NCBI GenBank assembly: GCA_903851195.1
Contig: CAINNJ010000023.1
Location: forward strand, 1-64,000
Direction of reading: 5' to 3'
Length of the DNA: 64,000 bases
Origin: an uncultured Acidobacteriia bacterium
GTDB taxonomy: Bacteria; Acidobacteriota; Terriglobia; Bryobacterales; Bryobacteraceae
The position numbers and the translations under genes were made by a program. Every line of letters begins with the position of its first letter. Within the stretch, counting starts at the first letter, position 1. This document shows, one piece after another, positions 35,010 through 44,544 of this stretch. The notes under the pieces were generated by a model. That model had not been told where the DNA came from, did not search any database, and saw nothing but the letters and a program-made list of their open reading frames with translations.

Positions 35010-37772
35010 TTACTTATACTGGAAAAGATCGCTCTGCACGATGCCTTGTACGAGGCTGCGGAATCCGTAGCCCGATCCGCGGGTTTTCTCCAGAATCCCG
35101 TCGACCTGCCGGCGATCCAGGAAGCCGATGGGAGCGCCCGTCGCGTAGGTGGTAAGCTGACCCACCACGTTCGCGGCGACTCTCTGCTGTTCGCGCTCGA
35201 GCAGCAGTCGCTTGAATTCGCGGATGTCATGGAACGTCTGTCCGTCGGGAAGCGCGCCCGCCGAATCCACCGGCAGCCCGTAACGGAACGCGAATCGCTG
35301 TCCCGAGAGGCCGATGCCTGGCTCGGGCTTCACGCCGTCGGCGAAGGCGCGGTAGTGGTCGCGCCAGCCGCCCATGACATCGAAGCTTTCGAGCGCGAAG
35401 CCGGGAGGATCGATTTTGCGGTGGCACGAGGCGCACGTGGGGTCGGCGCGGTGCTTGTCCAGTTGCTGCCGAATCGTGACCGCGCCCCGGATATCGGGCT
35501 CGATGGCGGGAACCGAGGGCGGCGGTGCGGTGCGGAAGCCGAGGATGCGCTCCATAATCCAAACCCCGCGGAGAACCGGCGATGTCGTTGTGCCGTTGGC
35601 GGTCACCTTCAGCACGCTGGCCTGAGTGAGCAGCCCGCCCCGTACAGAGTCTTTCGGCAGGGTGACCTTACGCATTCTCGCGCCAGTCACCCCAGGCACC
35701 CCGTAGTGCTGGGCCAGACGTTCGTTGAGGAACGTAAAATCCGAATCGATAATCGTACGCGCCGGAAGATTGCGGGCGAACAGTTCCTGGACGAAGAGCC
35801 GCGTCTCTTCCACGGCGGCGAGCTTGAGCGGGTCGTCCAGTTCGTAATCGTTGTACAGAGTCGTCGACGGCGAACTGTCGTCGATCTTGCGAAGGTCGAG
35901 CCAGTAGTCGGTAAAGGCATCGACGAAGCGGCGGCTTCTCGGGTCGTTGAGCAGCCGGTCGGTTTGCGCGGTGAGAACTTCGGGTTGGCCGAGCCGGCCC
36001 GCCGCGGCGAGGGATCGGAGTTCGCTGTCCGGTTCGGAGTTCCACAGGAAGAGGGCAAGCCGCGTGGCGAGCGAATAATCGTCGAGTTTGCCTGGCGCCT
36101 CCTGCACGTACAGGAAGGCCGGAGAAGAGAGCACCGCGGTATAGGTGGAAAGCAGCGATTTCGCGAAACCGTGGCCCAGTTCGAACTGCTGGTTGAAGAG
36201 GGCCAGAAAGCGCTTCGCCTGCGCCTCTTCGACCGGCCGGCGGTAAGCCCGGGCCAGAAAAGCGCGAATGAGACGCTCGGCATCCTCACGAGGGTGTTCG
36301 GTGTCGACTTCCACCCGGACATCCTGCAGGCGCGGGCCACGGCCCCGGAACCCGCCGGGGCCCGGGGCGTTGGCTTCGCCCGGCGGCGGCGGGGCCACGA
36401 TCTGAAGCGTCACGCCGCCCGGCTCATTTTCTTTCAGGCGGCGCATCGGCAGGTCGCCGAACATCCGGCGATAGCCCGCGCCGGCGGTCTCGTCACGGAG
36501 CGGGCCTTCGACTTCGATCCACTGGAAGGCGACGCCGGGCATTCCGTCCTTTTGCGCAAGCGGGTTGACATAAGCTTCCTCGCTGCCATTCACGCGGGTA
36601 CGGAAGAGGCGCATGCAGTCGGTCTGAATCGTCTCATTCGCGCCGAGCAGGACTTCCACCTCGTTCACCGCGGGTTCCGGTGAGAAGTCGAACTCCGCCA
36701 GAGGACGAGACTGGCCGGAGCTTTGCGCATAAACGCCGATCGGTTCGTTACGGCGGCCCGGCCACACTTCATCGCTGTTGGGCCGATGGTAAGTGGGCTC
36801 GTTCAGATAGGCAGTCTTCTGCTGGCCGAAGCCCTCGTAATTCCAGTGGTCGACGCCGCCGCCACTGACCCAAATGCTGTAGCCCTTTACTTTGATTCGA
36901 TACCGGCCCGGTGTGGGGACGCGAAAACTGCTCCAGCTGAAACCGCCCGCATCGGAGAAGATGCTGGAGACGCGGCCGATGGCCTCGCGCTCTTTGGTTT
37001 CCGGGCTGGAAATGGGGCTGCGCCCCGCGCGGACATCGGGCTGCGCATGGGAATCGAGCACGGGGAAGTTGAGCCGGTCGGTGCGGGTGTTGCCCTCGCG
37101 CGGACGAAAGTTGCGGGCCAGAGAGGGCTCCTGCCGCGCATAAACCCGAGTGATTGCCGGCGGCGGCTGGACGAGTCTGGAGGACATCGCTTCGCGCATC
37201 GCATAATCGGCCGAACTCATGTAACGGGCGAGCTGGATGTGCGATACGTCGAGCGCCGAGCCGATCTTATTAAAACGGAAAGCTTCGCCATCCTGCGGGA
37301 GTTTCGCCTTGATCTGGACCCAGGGAACGGCCAGCAGGTCGCGCAGAGTGTTCTCGTACTCGTAGGCGTTCAGGCGCCGGAGACCGGCACGGCCGCGTTC
37401 GGAAATGACCGTCCGTTCATAGCCCGTAAGCGCGGCCGCTAAATCGCTGACAAACTGTTTAAGGGGTGCAGCCGCCGGGCGAGGCATGCCGACCGGTGGC
37501 ATTTCACCCGCGGAGACACGGTCGTGAATCTTGACCCACGCGCCAAAGTTGTCCGGGTTGGCTGGTTCAAAGGCGAGCTTCGAAAGATCGAGGCCCCCGC
37601 TGCGGACGGAAGCGTTGTGACATCCGGCGCAATTCTTCTGGATGAAGGCGTCGGCGCCGACAAACGGGGGCGCGGCGTCCGTGTGAAACGGGATCGATAA
37701 GGTTATCGCCAGCAGAAAGAGGGGCGCCGGAAAGACACCGCCCGGGAGCCGTTTCTCAGCGTGAACGGGCAT
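35010..37772 (-). CDS. Secreted cytochrome-type DUF1587/1592/1588/1585 protein
   Basis: 920 aa from ATG 37772; a GTG 15 codons earlier is an alternative. Signal peptide ([17 protein letters not shown]), then a haem motif in [17 protein letters not shown]1587 ([18 protein letters not shown]), a long middle region with DUF1592 ([30 protein letters not shown]), DUF1588 ([19 protein letters not shown]), a second haem motif [19 protein letters not shown], and DUF1585 at the end ([23 protein letters not shown]). Proteins of this type occur with DUF1552 in polysaccharide-degrading planctomycetes and acidobacteria and probably do periplasmic redox chemistry. A LacI-type operator lies about 110 bp upstream. 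Confidence 0.88.
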   Translation of the reverse strand: MPVHAEKRLPGGVFPAPLFLLAITLSIPFHTDAAPPFVGADAFIQKNCAGCHNASVRSGGLDLSKLAFEPANPDNFGAWVKIHDRVSAGEMPPVGMPRPAAAPLKQFVSDLAAALTGYERTVISERGRAGLRRLNAYEYENTLRDLLAVPWVQIKAKLPQDGEAFRFNKIGSALDVSHIQLARYMSSADYAMREAMSSRLVQPPPAITRVYARQEPSLARNFRPREGNTRTDRLNFPVLDSHAQPDVRAGRSPISSPETKEREAIGRVSSIFSDAGGFSWSSFRVPTPGRYRIKVKGYSIWVSGGGVDHWNYEGFGQQKTAYLNEPTYHRPNSDEVWPGRRNEPIGVYAQSSGQSRPLAEFDFSPEPAVNEVEVLLGANETIQTDCMRLFRTRVNGSEEAYVNPLAQKDGMPGVAFQWIEVEGPLRDETAGAGYRRMFGDLPMRRLKENEPGGVTLQIVAPPPPGEANAPGPGGFRGRGPRLQDVRVEVDTEHPREDAERLIRAFLARAYRRPVEEAQAKRFLALFNQQFELGHGFAKSLLSTYTAVLSSPAFLYVQEAPGKLDDYSLATRLALFLWNSEPDSELRSLAAAGRLGQPEVLTAQTDRLLNDPRSRRFVDAFTDYWLDLRKIDDSSPSTTLYNDYELDDPLKLAAVEETRLFVQELFARNLPARTIIDSDFTFLNERLAQHYGVPGVTGARMRKVTLPKDSVRGGLLTQASVLKVTANGTTTSPVLRGVWIMERILGFRTAPPPSVPAIEPDIRGAVTIRQQLDKHRADPTCASCHRKIDPPGFALESFDVMGGWRDHYRAFADGVKPEPGIGLSGQRFAFRYGLPVDSAGALPDGQTFHDIREFKRLLLEREQQRVAANVVGQLTTYATGAPIGFLDRRQVDGILEKTRGSGYGFRSLVQGIVQSDLFQYK

Positions 37773-37881
37773 CGGGAAGGGACTTCGGGACGAGTATCGG
37801 TTTCTGCGCGCGGCCACCCCATCATTATATATAAAAGGATGCGCTTACATTCCGCCACGGGCCTCGCAAAAGCGGAATTCA

Positions 37882-37895
37882 GGCAAGCGCTTTCA
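37882..37895 (-). promoter_or_regulatory. LacI-type operator candidate upstream of the DUF1592/DUF1552 operon
   Basis: The minus strand reads TGAAAGCGCTTGCC, which fits the TGNAANCGNTTNCA-like consensus of LacI/GalR regulators with the central AAGCGCTT palindrome. It lies between the 3' end of the LacI gene and the start of the DUF1592 gene. Confidence 0.55.
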
Positions 37896-37945
37896 TTCGC
37901 CAGGCAGCGGCAACCGAGCCGCGAGTGCGGGCACCGCGCGGCAAA

Positions 37946-38956
37946 CTAGATTGCTGAAGCGCGGGCCGGGCCTGTGGACTCGCGCACGACCAGTTCGGGA
38001 TTCACGGAGAATTCCCGTCCGAGGGCATCTCCGGCGCCGGCGCCGACGGCGAGACTCCGAAAAACGGTATGACCGACCTGGTCTCGCGGGATGTTCACTG
38101 TCGTCAAAGCCGGATAGCAGAATTTCGCCAGCTCGATGTCGTCAAAACCGGTCACGGAAATATCGCGGGGAACCCGAAGCCCGCGATCCCGCAGTTCCAG
38201 CAGAGCCCCCACGGCCATGATGTCATTGACGCAGATAATCGCCGTGGGCAGCGTGCCGGCGGACAAAAGGTCCGCGGCGGCGCGCCTTCCACCTTCCAGA
38301 CCGTCGGCATCTAAAGCTTGCCTTACCGTCGCGCGCGGGTCGGAGGCACGGGCGCTTTCAAGGACGGCATTGCAGCGCTCGCTGATCGGCGCCAGCCCGG
38401 AGTGATGCCCGATGACGCCGAAATCCGTGTGGCCCAGCGTGGTCAGATAGTCGACCACGCGCTCCACTCCCCGCCGGTAGTTGACCCGTATTTTCGTCAC
38501 GTGTCCGCCGGCGGCTCCAACATCGTAGAGCACGACGGGCATCTGCCCTTCGGTCAGTTCCTGCACGATGCCTTCGTCCATCTCCGAGACGATGAGGGCG
38601 AGGCCCGCCACACGTCGGCCGATCATCATCCGGACGCTTGCCGCCAGCTGTTCGGGCCGATACAGGGTGTTCGCGACAATCACCTCGTATCCTTCGGCGT
38701 GGCAATCGCTCTCAACGGCCCGGTAAACGTCCAGAAAGAACGGATTGTCCAGATTGGAGACGATGACGCCGATCGTCTTGTTCACGGCGCCGGCGAGACT
38801 GCGGGCGTGGAGATTCGGGTGATATTTCAGGTCCGCGATGGCCTTCATGACACGGGCCCGAGTCGAAGTTTTCACGACGTCGACGCCATTCAGCACGCGT
38901 GAAACCGTCGCGGTTGAAACCCGCGCTCTTTTTGCAACGGTTTCCAGACTCATCAT
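37946..38956 (-). CDS. LacI-family transcriptional regulator
   Basis: 336 aa. The N-terminal LacI helix-turn-helix is canonical: LETVAKRARVSTATVSRVLN, then the hinge region YHPNLHARSLAG. The C-terminal part is a periplasmic-binding-protein-like sugar sensor (IGVIVSNLDNPFFLDVYRAV, ALIVSEMDEG, FGVIGHHSGL, AIICVNDIMAVGAL, ISVTGFDDIELAKFCYPALT). It should bind a sugar and repress or activate nearby carbohydrate genes. The start MMSLETV is at 38956; the frame is open further upstream but the family N-terminus begins here. Its own start faces a promoter region with two operator-like repeats shared with the esterase at 39218. Confidence 0.95.
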   Translation of the reverse strand: MMSLETVAKRARVSTATVSRVLNGVDVVKTSTRARVMKAIADLKYHPNLHARSLAGAVNKTIGVIVSNLDNPFFLDVYRAVESDCHAEGYEVIVANTLYRPEQLAASVRMMIGRRVAGLALIVSEMDEGIVQELTEGQMPVVLYDVGAAGGHVTKIRVNYRRGVERVVDYLTTLGHTDFGVIGHHSGLAPISERCNAVLESARASDPRATVRQALDADGLEGGRRAAADLLSAGTLPTAIICVNDIMAVGALLELRDRGLRVPRDISVTGFDDIELAKFCYPALTTVNIPRDQVGHTVFRSLAVGAGAGDALGREFSVNPELVVRESTGPARASAI

Positions 38957-39113
38957 CAGCCATCGATTGTACCGCAATGATCTGGAACGGTTTGAGGGTG
39001 TGTAAGGCTTGCAGTTCGTTGCAGGGAGCAGACCAGGAAACGTCCCGCGGCAAAGATCGGGAGCCGCTCCTGACGACACCCCGTGGTCTCAAAGAGGAAG
39101 CTGCCCCGATCGC

Positions 39114-39174
39114 TGAAAGCGATGCTTCAGGCGATGCTGAAAGCGATTGCATTGGGCCTCCGGAATCATATAGA
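39114..39174 (+). promoter_or_regulatory. LacI-type operator pair and promoter for the esterase at 39218
   Basis: GCTGAAAGCGAT occurs twice, 24 bp apart (39112 and 39136). The second copy is TGAAAGCGATTGCA at 39138-39151, a full match to the LacI-type consensus. It overlaps a TTGCAT -35 (39147-39152), followed at 16 nt by TATAGA (39169-39174). Binding there would block the promoter. It lies between the divergent LacI gene and the esterase. Confidence 0.6.
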
Positions 39175-39217
39175 ATCTCATCGGCTCCTGCGCTTTGGGG
39201 GAACATTTGAACCGAAT

Positions 39218-40282
39218 ATGAAAACAACAATCCGTTCGATCGGGCTGATTCTGAGTCTCTCGATTATCGCGCCGGCTCAGGTGAAGACGGAAGTGCCCCC
39301 CGTGATACCGGGCGCGAAGCCGGTCACAGTGGAGCGCATAAAGATCCACGGCAACGCGCTGGAAGGCAATCTGGAGGGCGATGATGTCGATCGGGCCGTG
39401 ATCGTCTTCCTCCCGCCGGGATACTCGGCCGAAAAGAATCGGCGCTATCCCGTGGTCTATGCTTTGCACGGCTACTCGATCGGAGCAGAGCAGTGGACGA
39501 AAGAGATCGTGGTTCCACAAACCATCGAGGGCGCTTTCGCGCAGGGGGCGCAGAACATGATTGTCGTTCTGCCCGACTCGAAGACCATTCACAACGGCTC
39601 CATGTATTCAGGTTCGCCGACCACGGGCGACTTTGAGCAGTTCATCGCCCACGACGTCGTTGCCTACATCGACACTCACTACCGGACAATCCCCAAACGG
39701 ACCAGCCGTGGGCTGGTTGGCCACTCCATGGGCGGTTACGGCGCGAGCCGCATCGGCATGAAGCATTCGGATGTGTTCGGAAGCCTGTACATCATGAGCC
39801 CGTGCTGTATGACGGCGCGCGGCGCCGGTCCGGTCAACCCGGAGACGGAGAAAGCGCTCGAATCGGTGAAGTCGGCGGCGGACTCGGCGAAACTACCCTT
39901 CGGCCTGCGGGCTCAGCTTGCCTCGGCCGCGGCATGGTCGCCCGATCCGAAGAATCCGCCGTTCTACCTCGATCTTCCGACGAAGAATGGCGTGGTGAAT
40001 CCGGATGTTCTCGCGAAATGGGCGGCAAATGCTCCGCTGGCGTTCATCGATCAATATATCGGCAACCTGCGTCAATACCGTGCGATTTCGATCGACGTAG
40101 GTGACCAGGACGGCCTCAAAGCCGGCGCGGCCCAATTGCACGAGGTTCTGGACAAGTACGGAATCGCCAACAGTTTCGAGATTTACAGCGGCACGCACAC
40201 CAGCGCTGTGGCGGATCGCTTTCAGAATCACGTGATGCCGTTCTTCAGCAAGAATCTCTGCGCGGGCAAGACCTGCAACTGA
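39218..40282 (+). CDS. Secreted esterase D/feruloyl esterase-like protein
   Basis: 354 aa from the ATG at 39218. Signal peptide (MKTTIRSIGLILSLSIIAPA, cleavage near AQ), then an alpha/beta hydrolase of the putative-esterase (CE1) type: VIVFLPPGYSAEKNRRYPVV, YALHGYSIGAEQW, VVLPDSKT, and the nucleophile elbow GLVGHSMGGYGASRIG (Ser in GHSMGG). The charge-relay Asp/His are likely in DVGDQDGL and SGTHTSAV. It would remove acyl groups (ferulate, acetate) from plant polysaccharides. It is divergent from the LacI gene and under a likely LacI operator. The frame is open upstream but that part lacks a signal. Confidence 0.88.
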   Translation: MKTTIRSIGLILSLSIIAPAQVKTEVPPVIPGAKPVTVERIKIHGNALEGNLEGDDVDRAVIVFLPPGYSAEKNRRYPVVYALHGYSIGAEQWTKEIVVPQTIEGAFAQGAQNMIVVLPDSKTIHNGSMYSGSPTTGDFEQFIAHDVVAYIDTHYRTIPKRTSRGLVGHSMGGYGASRIGMKHSDVFGSLYIMSPCCMTARGAGPVNPETEKALESVKSAADSAKLPFGLRAQLASAAAWSPDPKNPPFYLDLPTKNGVVNPDVLAKWAANAPLAFIDQYIGNLRQYRAISIDVGDQDGLKAGAAQLHEVLDKYGIANSFEIYSGTHTSAVADRFQNHVMPFFSKNLCAGKTCN

Positions 40283-40342
40283 GCCGTTCGGCAGCGTCAT
40301 AACGTCGGCCTTGAATCGCCCAGGCGTCGGTTCGGATCGGCG

Positions 40343-40371
40343 GCAGGCGCGGCGCGAAACGACGCGCCTGC
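40343..40371. terminator. Hairpin between convergent genes
   Basis: GCAGGCGCG pairs with CGCGCCTGC around an 11-nt loop, between the 3' ends of the esterase (plus) and the GH51 gene (minus). No T-run follows, so its terminator role is a guess from position. Confidence 0.5.
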
Positions 40372-40413
40372 TCATCATCAGCTTCCGAACGGGGGGGCCG
40401 GCGGGCGATCACT

Positions 40414-42321
40414 TCATTTCAGGTCGATTTCGAAAACCTGTATTGAATAAGGCGGCAAAGTATACTCCACTTTCTCACCTCTGACCGTTAGTTTCGATGG
40501 CACCGGAACGATCCTCTCCGGTTCCGTGATGGTGTTCGTCGCCCAGGTTGTATTTGCCCGGAGGGTCTCAATCCGAGCCGTATGGGTTCCGCTTCCGAGG
40601 CCATTCATCGTGATACTCACCGGCTGCGGCGTGGATGCCGCATTCACAAGCTTCAGACAAGCCTTCGATTTCACGGTCGATGTCGCGGAGTAAAAGAATT
40701 TGTCGCCGCCGCCCGTCAAACCGGAAGTGGCGATTTTATCCCCCAGACAGGAGGCAAACATCACCTGTGTGTAATAAGACGGCGATCCGTAGCTGTTCAG
40801 CGCGTCGTAGCCGATCAGATCGCTGCTCCATTGCATGCCGCCAGGATTCACGTTCACGAAAAGCGGCGCGTAGGCTGCCATCACCACAAGATCGCTGTTT
40901 CGTTCAAGACTGGTCAAAAATGCGGCGTCGCCCAGGGCTGAGCCAAAGTTGGGCGTGGGAGATCCCTCTCGCGTGGCCCATTCGCCAACGAAGATCTTCG
41001 GACCTTTTCGGTCGGCCTGGTCGTAGTGCCTGACCAGTTCGAACATGCCCTGCTCGCGTTTGTAATAGTGGTCGTCAACGATGTCGGGCGTGATGCCGCT
41101 GACGGGCATGGTGGCGATGATCTCAAGCTTCGGATACTTTGCCTTGATCGCCTTGTAGAATTGCGCATAACGCCCGTCGTAGGTCTTTGCTTTGTCAAAA
41201 TTATCCTCGTTGCCGATTTCCACCCACGACAGGGAGAACGGCGCGGGGTGCCCGTTCTTCGCGCGCACCGCGCCCCACTTCGTGTCCGGTCCGCCCGTCA
41301 CATACTCGATCTCATCCAAAGCGTCCTGTACGTAGGGTTCCAGGTCGGGGCCCGGCTTGACTACCTGACCACCGAGGGAATAGCCGCCATAGACGGCAAG
41401 AAGCGGCTGCATCCGGAGGTCTTCGCACCACTCGAGGAACTCCAGCAAGCCCATTCCGTCCGTCGAGTGATAACTCCAGGTCGAAGGATGCGTGGGACGG
41501 TCGACGAGCGGGCCAATCATCTTCTTCCAGTCAAAGCGGGTTTCAATGCGGTTGCCTTCCAGGTAGTTGCCGCCGGGAAAGCGCAGGAACGAAGGACGCA
41601 TGGCCGCCAGTTTTTCCATGATGTCGGCGCGGTTGCCGTTGGCGCGATTGCGATACGTGGGCGGGAACAGCGAAACCAGCTGGAGCCAAAGCGTCGCCGG
41701 CCTGTCCAGAGTCAGTTCGAGATGATTTTCCGAAGACGCCGCAACCGTTCCGGACCGCATACTGAACCTGTATTCCTTCCACGCTGTTCCAGAAACAGAG
41801 ACAGAAGTTTTGGCAAGCACCTTTCCGGATTGATCCGACACCAGCGCGATCTGCACTGGCACGGGAGACTCTTTTTCGCCTTTGGAAAAGAACGATCCCG
41901 TGTACTCCGTGTTCGGGCGAATCGCCATGCCCCAATAGCCTTCGTTGAGAATGCCCGCAGGATTGCCGGTATCCGCTTTTGTAACCTCGAGCTTCGCGCT
42001 GCCGGCCAGCGCGGCAGAGGGCCCGGTCCCCGAATCGACACTGATTTTCGCGGATGACGATCCTTTTTCGACGACAAACCAGTTCAATACTCCAGTCCAG
42101 TCGGAGCGGAAAGTGCGATTCCGGATGAGTTCGGCATAAAGGCCGCCGTCGTAGGAGTAATTGATCTCTTCCGTCATCAGTCCGTAGAGAGTGGGGCTTA
42201 CGGTGGCCTTTGGCCGGTCCAGGTCGACGGTCAGGGATGCCGGCGACTGCGCGCGGAGGGTTCCCGCCAAAGTTGCTGCCAGGAGGAAGAAAGCTGCGGT
42301 GTGAACGGAACGAGTGTTCAT
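40414..42321 (-). CDS. Secreted alpha-L-arabinofuranosidase, GH51
   Basis: 635 aa with signal peptide (AAFFLLAATLAGTLRAQ). N-terminal beta domain (VSPTLYGLMTEEINYSYDGG, YAELIRNRTFRS) and a carbohydrate-binding-like insert precede the GH51 TIM barrel (LRFPGGNYLEGNRI). The catalytic acid/base is in SWVEIGNEDNFD and the nucleophile probably in FVGEWATREG. A C-terminal beta-sandwich ends the protein. The family removes arabinofuranose side chains from arabinoxylan or arabinan. It follows the GH43 gene after 13 nt, so the pair is one transcript. Confidence 0.93.
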   Translation of the reverse strand: MNTRSVHTAAFFLLAATLAGTLRAQSPASLTVDLDRPKATVSPTLYGLMTEEINYSYDGGLYAELIRNRTFRSDWTGVLNWFVVEKGSSSAKISVDSGTGPSAALAGSAKLEVTKADTGNPAGILNEGYWGMAIRPNTEYTGSFFSKGEKESPVPVQIALVSDQSGKVLAKTSVSVSGTAWKEYRFSMRSGTVAASSENHLELTLDRPATLWLQLVSLFPPTYRNRANGNRADIMEKLAAMRPSFLRFPGGNYLEGNRIETRFDWKKMIGPLVDRPTHPSTWSYHSTDGMGLLEFLEWCEDLRMQPLLAVYGGYSLGGQVVKPGPDLEPYVQDALDEIEYVTGGPDTKWGAVRAKNGHPAPFSLSWVEIGNEDNFDKAKTYDGRYAQFYKAIKAKYPKLEIIATMPVSGITPDIVDDHYYKREQGMFELVRHYDQADRKGPKIFVGEWATREGSPTPNFGSALGDAAFLTSLERNSDLVVMAAYAPLFVNVNPGGMQWSSDLIGYDALNSYGSPSYYTQVMFASCLGDKIATSGLTGGGDKFFYSATSTVKSKACLKLVNAASTPQPVSITMNGLGSGTHTARIETLRANTTWATNTITEPERIVPVPSKLTVRGEKVEYTLPPYSIQVFEIDLK

Positions 42322-42334
42322 GGATTCCTTTTTC

Positions 42335-44341
42335 TTATCGCGATTCGCGCCAGTTGAACCGGACGCCGTCCTTGCCGTCAGGCAGAGGTCCGGGACTGTC
42401 GGCGACGAGTTTACCGCTGGCGAAGTCCAGGCGGAGATACCGGTGGCTGCGGAGCGACAGCAGCGTCAGTTCGCCCGTGAAGGTTTCAATCCACTGGAAG
42501 GTCTCGCCGTCGCCGGGGCTCTGTTTACGAACCGATACCAAGCCGTCCGAAGCTACGGAGAGGTAACCGTCCCCGCCCCGAAGCGCCACTCGTCCGAGTT
42601 TTCGGTCCACCACGGTAAAATCCGACTGGCCGGCGATCCGGGTCGACGGTTCCTGTGCGTGGGCCGTCAGCGCGATCCGATGTCCGCAGGGAATCGGCTT
42701 CGTCAGACCGCGGGGCGCGGATTCGTTCATCGTGAACGAGTCGAAGTCGGCGAAACCGCCCTCGGAGCCTTCCCGGTTATAGCTGAAGAGAGAGTCGCGG
42801 ACACCCTGGAAGGTGGCCAGGCTGTAAGTCATCTTCACCTCGGGGCCAATCTCGTGAAAAACCTTCCCGTCCGTGCTGTAGCTGAACTGCGAACGATTGT
42901 CGAGGAAATCGCTGGAAGCCCGAAGCCACACCCGTCCGCTTGTCAGCGGCACGCGGGCGGTTTCACCGGTCTGCTCGTTAAACTGAGCGATCGACATCCC
43001 ATCGGCGTTTCGTTCGACTCCCAGCCACGCATAGGGCCGGTTGAACAGCGCGAGGCCGGCAACGTCGCCGGATTTCAGTCCGGCGGTTTCCAGCACCACG
43101 GTGGGCCGGGAGCGGGGTCCCACCGCGCGTTGTGTCAAAGTGTTCCGCGCGGCCCAGAGATTATCGGCGGGCAGGCTGTGCAGCCGCAGAAATCCCTTGT
43201 GCTCGGTGAGCGACCATTTTCCCTCCGCCGGCACGTGGTTCCACTGCCACACGGGTTCCGGCTCGGGGCCGGAAAAATCGTCGTCGCGGCGATAAGGCGC
43301 GTGCGGCGTATCGGTGGCACCGGTATTCGGCTTGACCCAGGTTCTGGGCGTGCGGCCGGGATTTCCCGGAAGACCGAAATAGGGCCAGCCCTCGGTCCAC
43401 GTAACGGGAGAAAGAGCAAGGAGGCGCCCGATCGAGTTGGAATCGAGCATGGAGAAGCCCCACCACTCACCCGCGGGCGTGTCCACAATGCCGCCCTGAT
43501 GCATGGCGAGGCGTCCATGCACCGCCGGGTTGGGCTCCCTCACCTGAAATCCCGGACCCCGGCCCGCCAGCCGGTAACCCTGAACCACGCCGAAGTCTTC
43601 ACCCCGGCTGATGTTCTGATTGACTTCCCAGGGGCCATCGAGACTGTCTGCCCTTGCCACGGGCATGCGCATTTCGTCCATGTACCAGGCGCTTGTCAGG
43701 ACGTACTTGCCCTTGATTTTGTACAAGTGAAGTCCCTCGCCCATTCCGGCCGATGGCGCAATCAGTTCCCGCTCGGTTCCGGGCACCGTGTCGAGAAGGT
43801 CGTTCGTCAGTTGCGCAATCCGAATCCCGCGATAGCCCCACACAACCCAAGCCTTGCCATCGTCGTCGAACAAAACGGAGAGGTCGTGAAGGGACTTCTT
43901 CATCGGCGTGCGGGTCCACGGCCCCGCCGGGTTGGTCGCGCGAAACAGTTGTGTCGTCTGTTTGTTGACGTTGCTGAAAATATAGAACGTGCCGTCGCGA
44001 TAACGCAGGCAGGGCGCCCAGATGCCCTGGCCGTAAACGTTCAGTCCGCCCTCCAGACGGAAAGCGGGGCCGAGATCGAGCTGATCCAGAGCGTAGGCGA
44101 CGAAGGTCCAGTTCACCAGATCACGGGAACGCAAAACCGGCAAACCGGGCATGCTGTGCATGGTGGTGCCGGTGAGATAGAAATCCGCTCCCACCCGGAT
44201 CAGATCGGGGTCGGAGAACTCGTCGTAAAAAATCGGATTCGTGTACGTTCCGTTCCCGTTGTCGGCGGTCCAGGTCTGTGAGAACGCCGCGCCGCGGAAA
44301 ACGAGTGCCGCGAGCACGAGTGCGTTCGTGAATGTGCGCAT
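42335..44341 (-). CDS. Secreted glycoside hydrolase family 43 (arabinosidase/xylosidase-like)
   Basis: 668 aa with a signal peptide (ALVLAALVFRGAAF). Five-bladed GH43 propeller: NPIFYDEFSDPDLIRVGADF (general-base Asp), WAPCLRYRDGTFYIF, DLSVLFDDDGKAWVVWG (pKa-modulating Asp), and GMGEGLHLYKIKGKYVL (acid Glu). A beta-sandwich of the GH43 C2 type follows (WQWNHVPAEGKWSLTE, LRLHS). The end is a further small domain. Activity would be beta-xylosidase or alpha-L-arabinofuranosidase/arabinanase. First gene of the GH43-GH51 transcript; its start region shares 203 bp with the divergent CE1 esterase, holding a LacI-type operator. Confidence 0.93.
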   Translation of the reverse strand: MRTFTNALVLAALVFRGAAFSQTWTADNGNGTYTNPIFYDEFSDPDLIRVGADFYLTGTTMHSMPGLPVLRSRDLVNWTFVAYALDQLDLGPAFRLEGGLNVYGQGIWAPCLRYRDGTFYIFSNVNKQTTQLFRATNPAGPWTRTPMKKSLHDLSVLFDDDGKAWVVWGYRGIRIAQLTNDLLDTVPGTERELIAPSAGMGEGLHLYKIKGKYVLTSAWYMDEMRMPVARADSLDGPWEVNQNISRGEDFGVVQGYRLAGRGPGFQVREPNPAVHGRLAMHQGGIVDTPAGEWWGFSMLDSNSIGRLLALSPVTWTEGWPYFGLPGNPGRTPRTWVKPNTGATDTPHAPYRRDDDFSGPEPEPVWQWNHVPAEGKWSLTEHKGFLRLHSLPADNLWAARNTLTQRAVGPRSRPTVVLETAGLKSGDVAGLALFNRPYAWLGVERNADGMSIAQFNEQTGETARVPLTSGRVWLRASSDFLDNRSQFSYSTDGKVFHEIGPEVKMTYSLATFQGVRDSLFSYNREGSEGGFADFDSFTMNESAPRGLTKPIPCGHRIALTAHAQEPSTRIAGQSDFTVVDRKLGRVALRGGDGYLSVASDGLVSVRKQSPGDGETFQWIETFTGELTLLSLRSHRYLRLDFASGKLVADSPGPLPDGKDGVRFNWRESR

Positions 44342-44442
44342 TTGCTAAGTCCTGATGGTAATAACAGCAGCGCTGTAAGCGCAACACAGAAATGGTTGCA
44401 TGGAATGCGGGTAAGGCGGTTCAAAACAAAAAGCCCGTGAAC

Positions 44443-44456
44443 TGCAAACGTTCTCA
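44443..44456. promoter_or_regulatory. LacI-type operator candidate between GH43 and CE1 esterase
   Basis: TGCAAACGTTCTCA matches the LacI/GalR-type consensus TGNAANCGNTTNCA except one base. It sits in the 203-bp divergent region between the GH43-GH51 unit and the esterase at 44545, about 90-100 bp from each start, so it may control both. Confidence 0.5.
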
Positions 44457-44544
44457 CGCCTGCTTCGGATTTGTGATAATCTTTCGGGGTCGAACCTGCA
44501 GGGCGAAACAGTTCCTGCGTTCCGAGCAACGGAAAAGAACCAAA

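Noticed and set aside
34992-36683. 563-codon plus-strand frame
   Set aside because: Antisense to the DUF1592 gene, whose domains and haem motifs are unmistakable; composition is that of a GC-rich shadow.
42314-44281. 655-codon plus-strand frame
   Set aside because: Antisense to GH43 with complete catalytic residues; no signal peptide or motif of its own.
44378-44391. TGTAAGCGCAACAC as another LacI operator
   Set aside because: Right half does not fit the consensus; the site at 44443 in the same region is better.
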